Shown in pieces: positions 6,027 through 11,524 of a DNA stretch of 11,524 bases (positions are counted from its first letter, which is position 1; the number at the start of each line of letters is the position of its first letter). This DNA comes from Rickettsiales bacterium. GTDB taxonomy: Bacteria > Pseudomonadota > Alphaproteobacteria > Rickettsiales > JALZUV01. The stretch covers positions 1 to 11,524 of the forward strand of contig JALZUV010000194.1 of NCBI GenBank assembly GCA_023301245.1, written 5' to 3'. The translations under genes and the position numbers were made by a program. A model generated the notes under the pieces. That model was not told where the DNA came from. It did not search any database and saw only the letters and a list, made by a program, of their open reading frames with translations.

Positions 6027-8156
6027 TTATTTCGGCCATGTAAAAGCAAAGGTTGCGCCTTTTCCCTCTGCCGACTCTAGATAGGTTTCTCCTCCGATTG
6101 TAGTAACAATTTTACTAACGAGTGCTAAGCCCATACCACTACCCTCGATTTTATCACGAGACTGTAGCGTTTGGAACATATCAAAAACTTTACTATGGAA
6201 CTCTTCAGCAATTCCCTGTCCATTATCGGCAACAGTAAACTCTAAGAATTTCCCTTTATCTTTCACATCCAGCTTGACCGTGCCTTTATCATCTCCGCAA
6301 TGCTTCACTGCATTATTTACCAAATTATAAAGCACCTGCTGCACTGGCATTCGCTGAATTTCAATTTCTTTAAACGCTTCACTTGCAATAATTTTCATGT
6401 CTTTAGGTGGCGCTACTAGAGTAACAATATTTTCCAACAGTTCCTTTCCTACAACCGTTTCAGGCGAAGCTTCCTCAATCTTACGTGTAATTCGCGAATA
6501 TTCTAATAGGTCATCAAGTAAGTTTTCCATACGCTTAACACGCTGACGCATGAGCTTCATATTTTCACGGCTATCAGCATCAATATTATCGCCAATATCT
6601 TCTTCTATCCATTGTGATAGATTGTCAATCGCTCGCAGCGGAGCTTTTAAATCATGTGATGCCACATAAGCAAAGCGCTCTAGCTCTTCGTTTGAAAGTT
6701 GAAGTTTTTCAATCAACTCCTCGCGCTCTGTAACATCCTGCGCCACCCCTAAAATGAAAGCCTCACCTTGCGAGTTTTCAAAACGCGTCTTTTGGGTGTG
6801 TAGCTTTCGCGTTCTGCCGTCAGGAAACTGTATTGTTTCAATCACACTTACATAGCCTTCAGCAAAGGCCTTTTTATCATCCGAAATAAATTCTTCCCTC
6901 TCTTCTGGAGCATAGCCTTCAATCGATGAAGCACCAATAACGCTATCGCGCTGCTCTTCGGGATAGAAGGCTAGAAACTCTTCATTCGCTTGTATAATTG
7001 TAAATTTTTCATCTTTAACGAATAAGGCGTTTGGCACATTTTGCATGATCAAATCCAGAAATGACGTTGCTTCCTTAGCTTCTGATGCTTGCTCTTTATA
7101 TTGCTTAGATAATTCTAGTGCTAACCTATTCGCACGCTTATTAGATTTTGATAAGATAATGAAAAGCACTAACAACAGAGAGTCAATTAATATGCCAGCC
7201 AGCAGAATTAACATAGGCTGGCTATCCTGCGCCGCCATGCGGAATGCTAAAGTGCTTTGCAACTCAAACCGCCATGGACGACCATAAATTTCAATTTCTT
7301 TAACAGTGCTATAAAGCGGTTTCTCATCAAAACCATCCTCATCTAGCACATTCTCATTATAGAGAACACTTTCGCCGTCACTAATTTTTACGCTAACGTT
7401 ACTAACGTTTTCATGCAACGTGCCATCAAGCAACTTGTTCATAATAAAAGGCGCATAAACCAAGCCTATAAAAGCTTCTTGGCGTTGCTCCGCTGTCTCA
7501 ACGGGTTCCCCGCGTTTATAAAATGGTGCGAAAAATAGGAACCCAGGAGTTTTAGCAGAATCTTGCACCAATACGATAGGGGCTGTTATCTGCGTTTCTC
7601 CTGTATCGCGCGATTTTTTTGCAGCAGTAAAGCGGTTAGTTTCATGCGCCATATCTAGCCCGAGGGCCTTAAGGTTAGTCGCTAACGGCTCGATATAAGT
7701 AATTGGCCAAAATTCAGTTTCTTGGTGCGGCGGATGATTTTTAAATTCAGGCTGTAGCTTTCGTTCATTCTTCAAAAACTCAGGCAAGTCTTCAGGCAGC
7801 ACCTTGTAAATTACGCCAATCCCATTAATACCTGGATACTTCTCTTCTAAACGAAGAGTGCTGGCAAAGCGCGCCCATTTCTGACTATCAATACCACTCG
7901 CTTGCGAATGGATAGTAGCCACACCAGCCCATAATGCATCTTCATATTTGCGCAGGCGCTCAATAAGCAGCTCAACCACATGGTTAGATTGCTGATTAAA
8001 ACGAATTTTTGCCTTTTCTTGCACCTGCTGATTCGAAAAATGCCAAACAAAGAGGGTTAGTAGCAAAGAACCAATAATAATTGCCCAATGAAACCAATGC
8101 AATCCAGCATAGTTTTGTGTGTTTAGTTCTTTTTCAATGTTAGGATTTCTATTCAT
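6027..8156 (-). CDS. Membrane sensor histidine kinase, CHASE-PAS-HisKA-HATPase
   Basis: The 709-residue kinase has a first membrane segment at about residues 22-40 and a second at about 315-336. The extracytoplasmic part between them is a CHASE ligand-binding domain, recognised by the YPGINGIGVIYKV block (108-120), PITYIEPLA (151-159), and the ETNRFTAAKKSRDTGE (172-187) and FFAPFY (208-213) blocks. A PAS domain follows (about 365-475, NVPNALFVKDEKFTIIQANEEF), then HisKA with His501 in VASHDLKAPLR, and HATPase_c with NLVNNAVKHC (611-620), DNGQGI (644-649) and GSGMGLAL (672-679). All catalytic motifs are intact. CHASE domains sense small external molecules, including adenine-type cytokinins in plants. 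An AGGA site lies 4 bases before the ATG. The gene begins 12 bases after the Tsx-like gene's stop, suggesting co-transcription. The ligand here is unknown. Confidence 0.92.
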   Translation of the reverse strand: MNRNPNIEKELNTQNYAGLHWFHWAIIIGSLLLTLFVWHFSNQQVQEKAKIRFNQQSNHVVELLIERLRKYEDALWAGVATIHSQASGIDSQKWARFASTLRLEEKYPGINGIGVIYKVLPEDLPEFLKNERKLQPEFKNHPPHQETEFWPITYIEPLATNLKALGLDMAHETNRFTAAKKSRDTGETQITAPIVLVQDSAKTPGFLFFAPFYKRGEPVETAEQRQEAFIGLVYAPFIMNKLLDGTLHENVSNVSVKISDGESVLYNENVLDEDGFDEKPLYSTVKEIEIYGRPWRFELQSTLAFRMAAQDSQPMLILLAGILIDSLLLVLFIILSKSNKRANRLALELSKQYKEQASEAKEATSFLDLIMQNVPNALFVKDEKFTIIQANEEFLAFYPEEQRDSVIGASSIEGYAPEEREEFISDDKKAFAEGYVSVIETIQFPDGRTRKLHTQKTRFENSQGEAFILGVAQDVTEREELIEKLQLSNEELERFAYVASHDLKAPLRAIDNLSQWIEEDIGDNIDADSRENMKLMRQRVKRMENLLDDLLEYSRITRKIEEASPETVVGKELLENIVTLVAPPKDMKIIASEAFKEIEIQRMPVQQVLYNLVNNAVKHCGDDKGTVKLDVKDKGKFLEFTVADNGQGIAEEFHSKVFDMFQTLQSRDKIEGSGMGLALVSKIVTTIGGETYLESAEGKGATFAFTWPK

Positions 8157-8168
8157 TATTTCCTATAT

Positions 8169-8885
8169 TTAAAATTGCCACTTCACTTGTAATTGAGGCA
8201 CAGATTCGGTTACGCCATCCACTCCAAATTTATTATGCCAATAAGACCATTCAATACCCGCATATAGATTACCCGCCTCGTGCCCCGTTAGGTCTCCTAT
8301 GTCTAACAGAAAGCGCGGTACAATCAATTGGTGTGATGTGGTGGCACCTTCAGCTCCTGCAAAATCGGCAAAACCTTCGATAACCCATTGTGTTCCTGCC
8401 AAGGTAAATGGACGGTTCCACGCAAGTGTTAACTGGTAAGTTGTACCATTAAGCCGCTGGTTATCGCGCAGCAACCAGTTGGTTTTAAAGTATTTAAAAC
8501 CTTCAATGTTCAAATCAACTCCCAAACCATACAGATAACGCACGGCTTGATGTTCAGGCTTTTCTATTTGGGTCGAAAGCGATATATCTTTGATAATTCC
8601 GTATGAAAAATCATAGCCACTAATTTTACTAAAGCTAAAACGCGGGGCCACTTCGCTATAAAGGGTTGCATCGCCATCGGCCCAGATAACATCGGTGAAG
8701 GCGTGGAAGTCACCATATCTCCAGCCATTCGCATGTTCGAAGGTGACGATAGTTCGGTTCTCGTTGCCTAGCTTATAATCAAAACCGCGAAGCAGTTGCA
8801 AGTTCGTACTGTGCCATTGAATAAACTCGTCAGCAAAAGCGGGGAATGCCGTAAGAGTTGCTAGAAGTAGAATAAGTAGCTTCAT
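8169..8885 (-). CDS. Tsx-like nucleoside-type outer membrane channel
   Basis: The 238-residue protein begins with a signal peptide (MKLLILLLATLTAFPAFA, likely cut before DEF). The rest alternates polar and aromatic residues as in a beta barrel and ends in a terminal Phe (QLQVKWQF), the usual assembly signal of outer-membrane barrels. WHSTNLQLLRGFDYKL, VTFEHANGWRYGDFHAFTDV and AGIEWSYWHNKFG match the Tsx/OmpK channel family, which in enterobacteria passes nucleosides. It is shorter than Escherichia coli Tsx. I place the start at the ATG at 8885; an in-frame TTG at 8936 is open but would put 17 residues ahead of the signal peptide. It leads the minus-strand sensor operon. Substrate specificity is not provable from sequence. 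Confidence 0.82.
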   Translation of the reverse strand: MKLLILLLATLTAFPAFADEFIQWHSTNLQLLRGFDYKLGNENRTIVTFEHANGWRYGDFHAFTDVIWADGDATLYSEVAPRFSFSKISGYDFSYGIIKDISLSTQIEKPEHQAVRYLYGLGVDLNIEGFKYFKTNWLLRDNQRLNGTTYQLTLAWNRPFTLAGTQWVIEGFADFAGAEGATTSHQLIVPRFLLDIGDLTGHEAGNLYAGIEWSYWHNKFGVDGVTESVPQLQVKWQF

Positions 8886-8941
8886 AAAAACTTTCTGCAA
8901 TTTACAAAAGACACTTAAGCACAACAAACTTAACAAAGCGC

Positions 8942-8958
8942 TAAAGGAATTCTCTTTA
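8942..8958. repeat. 17-bp dyad between purK and the Tsx-like gene
   Basis: TAAAGGAATTCTCTTTA reads as TAAAG and CTTTA arms around a GAATTC core with one mismatched pair. It has no loop, so it is more likely a protein-binding dyad than an RNA hairpin. It lies 57 bases before the Tsx-like gene's ATG and 22 bases after the purK stop. No good promoter was found beside it. Confidence 0.3.
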
Positions 8959-8979
8959 AATAAGAAACAGAAGGTATTA

Positions 8980-10053
8980 CTAAGCTTTTAAAACGGTAAC
9001 ATGCCCCATCTTACGGCCTTCACGCACGTCGGACTTTCCGTAGAGGTGAAGCTTGGCATGAGGGTTTTTAATATGCTCTTTCCATTCGTGGAAATCTTTG
9101 CCAATTAAATTGTACATCTGCGCATCACATAAGCGCTCAGTACCGCCTAGCGGCAGATTGCAAATAGCGCGAATATGTTGCTCAAACTGCCCTGTCACGC
9201 AAGCATCCATGGTCCAATGACCAGAGTTATGTGGTCGTGGCGCAATTTCGTTAATCAATATTTCGTCAGATTTTGTAACGAACATTTCTACCGCCAGCAG
9301 GCCTTTTAAGTCAGATGCACGGGCGAGTGTGAGTGCATATTTTTGCGCCGTCTTTGCCATCTCTTTGCTAATGTTGGCGGGCGCAATAGTTTTGTCTAAA
9401 ATATGATTCTTATGAATATTTTGCACAGGGCTGTAACTAGCTTGCTGGCCATTAAGGCCACGTGCTACAATCACCGAGATTTCCATCGTAAAATCGACCA
9501 TCGCTTCAAGAATTGATTCAACTTGACCGAGAGTTTCCCACGCCGCAGCAGCGTCTTCTGCTTTTTCGATGCGCACCTGCCCCTTGCCATCATAGCCCAG
9601 CTCGCTGGTTTTAAGAATAGCGGGCAAACCGATACGCTCAACCGCGCGATGCAGCTCTTCTTCCGAAGTCACACGGTGATAATTTGTCGTTGGAATTTCA
9701 TGCGCATTAATAAAGTTTTTCTCGCGCAGACGATTTTGCGAAATCTTCAGCAAATCAGGCGAAGGGTGCACTGGAACAGTATCTTGCAGCAATTCTAAAC
9801 TTGTATGCGGTATATTTTCAAACTCATATGACACCACATCGACCGTTTTAAGGAACCCTCTTAACGCGAGCATATCATCATATTCAGCTACCGTTACTTC
9901 GCTTGCCACATCAAAGGCAGGCGCATCTTCATCGGGACAGAATATATGAGTACGATAGCCAAGCTCAGTCGCGGCTGTCGCTAACATGCGCCCCAATTGC
10001 CCACCACCTAAAATACCAATAGTGCTATTGGGTTCGATTATTTCGGAACTCAT
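8980..10053 (-). CDS. purK: N5-carboxyaminoimidazole ribonucleotide synthase
   Basis: PurK uses ATP and bicarbonate to convert AIR to N5-CAIR in purine synthesis, in the cytoplasm. The 357-residue length fits the family. The N-terminal preATP-grasp domain shows GILGGGQLGRML (13-24) and a VSYEFENIP block (75-83). The ATP-grasp core shows the lysine-containing AILKTSELGYDGKGQ (145-159), a MEISVIVARG strand, and the metal and substrate loop NEIAPRPHNSGHWTMDAC. The C-terminal domain ends HLYGKSDVREGRKMGHVTV, as usual. Its ATG overlaps the purE stop in an ATGA, so the two are co-translated, and the products act in sequence. The expected motifs are intact. Confidence 0.96.
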   Translation of the reverse strand: MSSEIIEPNSTIGILGGGQLGRMLATAATELGYRTHIFCPDEDAPAFDVASEVTVAEYDDMLALRGFLKTVDVVSYEFENIPHTSLELLQDTVPVHPSPDLLKISQNRLREKNFINAHEIPTTNYHRVTSEEELHRAVERIGLPAILKTSELGYDGKGQVRIEKAEDAAAAWETLGQVESILEAMVDFTMEISVIVARGLNGQQASYSPVQNIHKNHILDKTIAPANISKEMAKTAQKYALTLARASDLKGLLAVEMFVTKSDEILINEIAPRPHNSGHWTMDACVTGQFEQHIRAICNLPLGGTERLCDAQMYNLIGKDFHEWKEHIKNPHAKLHLYGKSDVREGRKMGHVTVLKA

Positions 10054-10541
10054 TTTACAATATCCTCAACCACGCGCGCCGTCTGCGCTTCGCGGAAGGC
10101 ATCAAGCTTTGCGGCCACGGCATCGTCGTGCAGTGCAATGATAGATGCGGCTAATAGCCCTGCATTTTTCGCCCCTGCATCGCCAATGGCTAAAGTGCCA
10201 ACAGGCACGCCCGCAGGCATTTGTGCAATCGACAATAAACTATCTAGTCCTTGTAGTGCCTTACTTTCAACAGGCACACCCAACACGGGGATAATCGTCA
10301 TCGAGGCTATCATACCGGGCAAATGTGCCGCGCCGCCTGCCCCTGCGATAATCACTTGCGTGCCATCGGCCTGTGCATTTTTGGCGAATTCGACCAATCT
10401 ATCGGGGGTTCGATGTGCGGAGACGATTTTCGTTTCCACGTCAACGCCCATGTCTTTAAGCATATTTTCTGCATGTTGCATGGTTGGCCAGTCCGACTGG
10501 CTGCCCATTACGATACTTACTTTTGAAGAATTTCCTGCCAT
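10050..10541 (-). CDS. purE: N5-carboxyaminoimidazole ribonucleotide mutase
   Basis: PurE rearranges N5-CAIR into CAIR, the step after PurK. The 163-residue protein shows the class I motifs: IVMGSQSDWPTM (substrate phosphate site, residues 10-21), SAHRTP (41-46, with His43 the likely general acid/base) and AGAGGAAHLPGMIA in the active-site loop. The partnering purK supports the two-step bacterial route rather than the PurK-independent class II enzyme. It is the first gene of purEK and starts at the ATG at 10541 behind a weak TAAGG. A near-consensus promoter lies just upstream. Confidence 0.96.
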   Translation of the reverse strand: MAGNSSKVSIVMGSQSDWPTMQHAENMLKDMGVDVETKIVSAHRTPDRLVEFAKNAQADGTQVIIAGAGGAAHLPGMIASMTIIPVLGVPVESKALQGLDSLLSIAQMPAGVPVGTLAIGDAGAKNAGLLAASIIALHDDAVAAKLDAFREAQTARVVEDIVK

Positions 10542-10570
10542 GTGCCTTAAGCCTCAAACATTAAAAAGAG

Positions 10571-10598
10571 ATAATAATATTATTTATAAAAATGTCAA
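10571..10598 (-). promoter_or_regulatory. Sigma-70-type promoter of purEK
   Basis: On the minus strand a perfect TTGACA (10593-10598) is followed, after a 16-base AT-rich spacer, by TATTAT (10571-10576). Transcription would start near 10564, giving a leader of about 23 bases before purE. The -35 box begins in the T-tract of the rpsU terminator, so purEK has its own promoter directly behind the upstream gene's end. Confidence 0.75.
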
Positions 10599-10633
10599 AA
10601 AAGAAACCACCGAAGCGCTAGCTCCAGTGGTTT
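10597..10633 (-). terminator. Intrinsic terminator of rpsU
   Basis: Read on the minus strand, AAACCAC (10633-10627) pairs with GTGGTTT (10610-10604), seven perfect pairs around a 16-base loop that can pair further with mismatches. It is followed by C and six Ts (10602-10597). It lies 24 bases past the rpsU stop. The plus strand also has a T-rich run after the same stem (10631-10641), so it could stop transcription both ways. Confidence 0.75.
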
Positions 10634-10656
10634 TTTCTTTTCGAAAAGTGATAAAA

Positions 10657-10851
10657 CTAGTCTCCGCTTTTGCGGGCTAGCTTACGAGCGCGTCGAATAG
10701 ATTCGGCATGTTTGCGAACACGTACTTCCGATGGCTTTTCATAATGACGACGTTTTTTCATTTCACGAAAAACACCCTCACGCTGCATCTTTTTCTTGAG
10801 CACACGCATGGCCTGCTCAACATTATTATCACGTACTGTAACTTCTATCAA
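10657..10851 (-). CDS. rpsU: 30S ribosomal protein bS21
   Basis: The 64-residue basic protein has the bS21 signature: VTVRDNNVEQAMRVLKKKMQ at residues 4-23, REGVFREMKKRRHYEKPS, then an arginine- and lysine-rich helix ending RRARKLARKSGD. bS21 sits on the 30S platform near the 16S rRNA 3' end and helps initiation. The only sensible start is TTG (10849-10851), supported by AAGGGGG with an 8-base gap; no ATG or GTG in frame suits the conserved N-terminus. It is divergent from gapR, and an intrinsic terminator ends it before purEK. Confidence 0.95.
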   Translation of the reverse strand: MIEVTVRDNNVEQAMRVLKKKMQREGVFREMKKRRHYEKPSEVRVRKHAESIRRARKLARKSGD

Positions 10852-10859
10852 AGTTCTTA

Positions 10860-10866
10860 CCCCCTT
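10860..10866 (-). promoter_or_regulatory. Strong ribosome binding site that fixes the rpsU TTG start
   Basis: AAGGGGG on the minus strand is complementary to the 16S anti-Shine-Dalgarno region and lies 8 bases before the TTG at 10851. This spacing and strength make the TTG credible as the true start. Confidence 0.65.
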
Positions 10867-10882
10867 AAAAGAGTATGAGTTT

Positions 10883-10888
10883 ATTATA
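10883..10888 (-). promoter_or_regulatory. Candidate -10 element for rpsU
   Basis: A consensus TATAAT is found on the minus strand, 31 bases before the rpsU start, giving a leader of about 25 bases. No recognisable -35 hexamer lies 16-18 bases upstream; that position falls in the inverted repeat at 10904-10924. The site overlaps a second TATAAT on the plus strand (10885-10890), which could serve gapR but also lacks a -35. Confidence 0.35.
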
Positions 10889-10903
10889 ATTTGTCGCTGT
10901 AAG

Positions 10904-10924
10904 TAAGGGATTATCCTTCCCTTA
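10904..10924. repeat. Perfect inverted repeat in the rpsU/gapR divergent region
   Basis: TAAGGGA (10904-10910) and TCCCTTA (10918-10924) are exact reverse complements separated by 7 bases. The dyad lies where the -35 box of the rpsU candidate promoter would fall. It may be an operator or activator site, since no T-tract follows it to make a terminator. Confidence 0.4.
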
Positions 10925-10976
10925 TCAAGAGTTTTCTATTAAGAATGCTCGACCAAAACACAAGAAGGAGAATATC

Positions 10977-11249
10977 ATGGTAAATGTTGGGGGAATCGCG
11001 GGCGATCAGCTACGCAGTATTGTTGAAAGAATTGAACGCCTTGAAGAAGATAAAAAAGGCATCGCTGACGACATTAAAGAAATTTACGCCGAAGCTAAAG
11101 GCAATGGCTACGACCTAAAAGCGCTACGAAAAATCGTATCTTTACGCAAATTGGAAGTATCCGACCGCCACGAACAAGAAATGGTGCTCGACACTTACAT
11201 GCGCGCACTAGGCATGCTTCCCGAACTAGACGAAGTAGAAGCCGCTTAA
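10977..11249 (+). CDS. gapR: GapR family DNA-binding protein (DUF2312)
   Basis: The 90-residue protein matches GapR, a nucleoid-associated protein of alphaproteobacteria that binds AT-rich, overtwisted DNA and aids replication and chromosome organisation. It starts with a long charged coiled-coil helix (QLRSIVERIERLEEDKKGIA, about residues 11-30), then IKEIYAEAKGNGYDLKALRKIV (33-54), which is close to invariant in the family, then a C-terminal helix and acidic tail. Lysines and arginines at 42, 48, 51 and nearby would face DNA. The ATG at 10977 follows a good AAGGAG site (10965-10970) with a 6-base gap. Size and pattern fit the family, which makes this the best taxonomic marker here. Confidence 0.93.
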   Translation: MVNVGGIAGDQLRSIVERIERLEEDKKGIADDIKEIYAEAKGNGYDLKALRKIVSLRKLEVSDRHEQEMVLDTYMRALGMLPELDEVEAA

Positions 11250-11267
11250 TCATTTTGTAATAAATTC

Positions 11268-11524
11268 ATGGTAGATTGGGGTATGAAAAACAATACCCCA
11301 ATCTCCAATCTTATAGAGTCGCTTAATATTAGCGATGAAGCAGAGAAAGCATCTTGGGCCGAACTTGCCACCCTACTACTTAAAAGCAAGCCAGAGTGGT
11401 ACGCACCCGCCTTCACGCAGCTTTATCACATCGCCAACAGTCAATTGCCGCCCCAGCTTGAATGGGATAGCAAAACTGCACTCAACCAAAATTTAGCCGC
11501 CCTGTTAGACACAATAAGCTCCCC
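11268..11524 (+). CDS. Hypothetical protein, 3' end outside window
   Basis: The frame is open from ATG 11268 (MVDWGMKNN) to the window end, at least 85 residues; an alternative ATG lies at 11283. The peptide looks like a soluble helical protein, with segments such as EAEKASWAELATLLL and PEWYAPAFTQLYHIA, and its codon use resembles the neighbouring genes. I do not recognise a family. It begins 18 bases after the gapR stop and in the same frame, so it could share gapR's transcript. Neither ATG has a normal ribosome site, and the second lies inside a perfect hairpin, so the start is uncertain. Confidence 0.5.
   Translation, partial: MVDWGMKNNTPISNLIESLNISDEAEKASWAELATLLLKSKPEWYAPAFTQLYHIANSQLPPQLEWDSKTALNQNLAALLDTISS
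11273..11304 (+). repeat. Perfect 12-bp hairpin across the start of the gene after gapR
   Basis: AGATTGGGGTAT (11273-11284) is the exact reverse complement of ATACCCCAATCT (11293-11304), with an 8-base loop, GAAAAACA. The ATG at 11283-11285 sits at the top of the stem. No T-run follows on either strand, so this is not a standard intrinsic terminator. It could protect the gapR mRNA end or block ribosome access to the next gene. Confidence 0.7.

Noticed and set aside
8886..8936. Longer Tsx-like start at TTG 8936
   Set aside because: It would place 17 residues before a normal signal peptide, and the ATG at 8885 gives a standard secretory N-terminus.
10138..10680. 180-residue plus-strand open frame opposite purE and the rpsU end
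   Set aside because: It is antisense to purE, crosses the rpsU terminator, has a low-complexity Pro/Ala/Ile composition and no ribosome site. purE on the other strand is certain.

Overview
The window looks like chromosome from an AT-rich alphaproteobacterium. The strongest clue is a GapR/DUF2312 gene at the right end, a family essentially confined to Alphaproteobacteria. A short bS21 gene (rpsU) stands upstream of a purE-purK pair, an order I recall from other alphaproteobacteria. I see no mobile element, CRISPR array, tRNA or rRNA. Genus cannot be told from the sequence; a low-GC or environmental lineage is likely.

Layout. (1) Bases 1-183 hold the C-terminus of a small membrane protein cut by the window edge. 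(2) Bases 265-4404, plus strand, form a tight four-gene operon: a DinB-fold protein, an NRDE/TANGO2-family protein, an ATP-grasp ligase-like protein with a hydrophobic N-terminus, and a 594-residue two-domain acyltransferase resembling OlsF, the bifunctional ornithine lipid synthase. This operon is the best candidate for an under-described system, perhaps making or modifying an amino-acid-containing membrane lipid. (3) Bases 4471-8885, minus strand, form a second tight operon, transcribed right to left: a Tsx-like outer-membrane channel, a CHASE-PAS-histidine kinase, a stand-alone Rcp1-like receiver and a receiver-histidine kinase hybrid. It looks like a ligand-sensing relay co-expressed with an outer-membrane channel. 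(4) Bases 8980-10541, minus strand, hold purK and purE, overlapping by 4 bases, for the AIR to CAIR step of purine synthesis. Their near-consensus promoter overlaps the T-tract of the rpsU terminator. (5) rpsU (minus, TTG start) and gapR (plus) diverge from a 125-base region containing a perfect inverted repeat. (6) An unrecognised gene begins after gapR and runs off the end. A perfect 12-bp inverted repeat lies across its apparent start.

How they work together. The minus strand joins purine synthesis to an adjacent channel and sensor operon. Tsx family channels carry nucleosides, and the best-known CHASE domains bind adenine derivatives, so a purine-related signal is a reasonable but untested idea. 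The right end (rpsU, gapR) is housekeeping: translation and nucleoid organisation. All coordinates come from reading the sequence; family assignments rest on motif recognition, with no database search.
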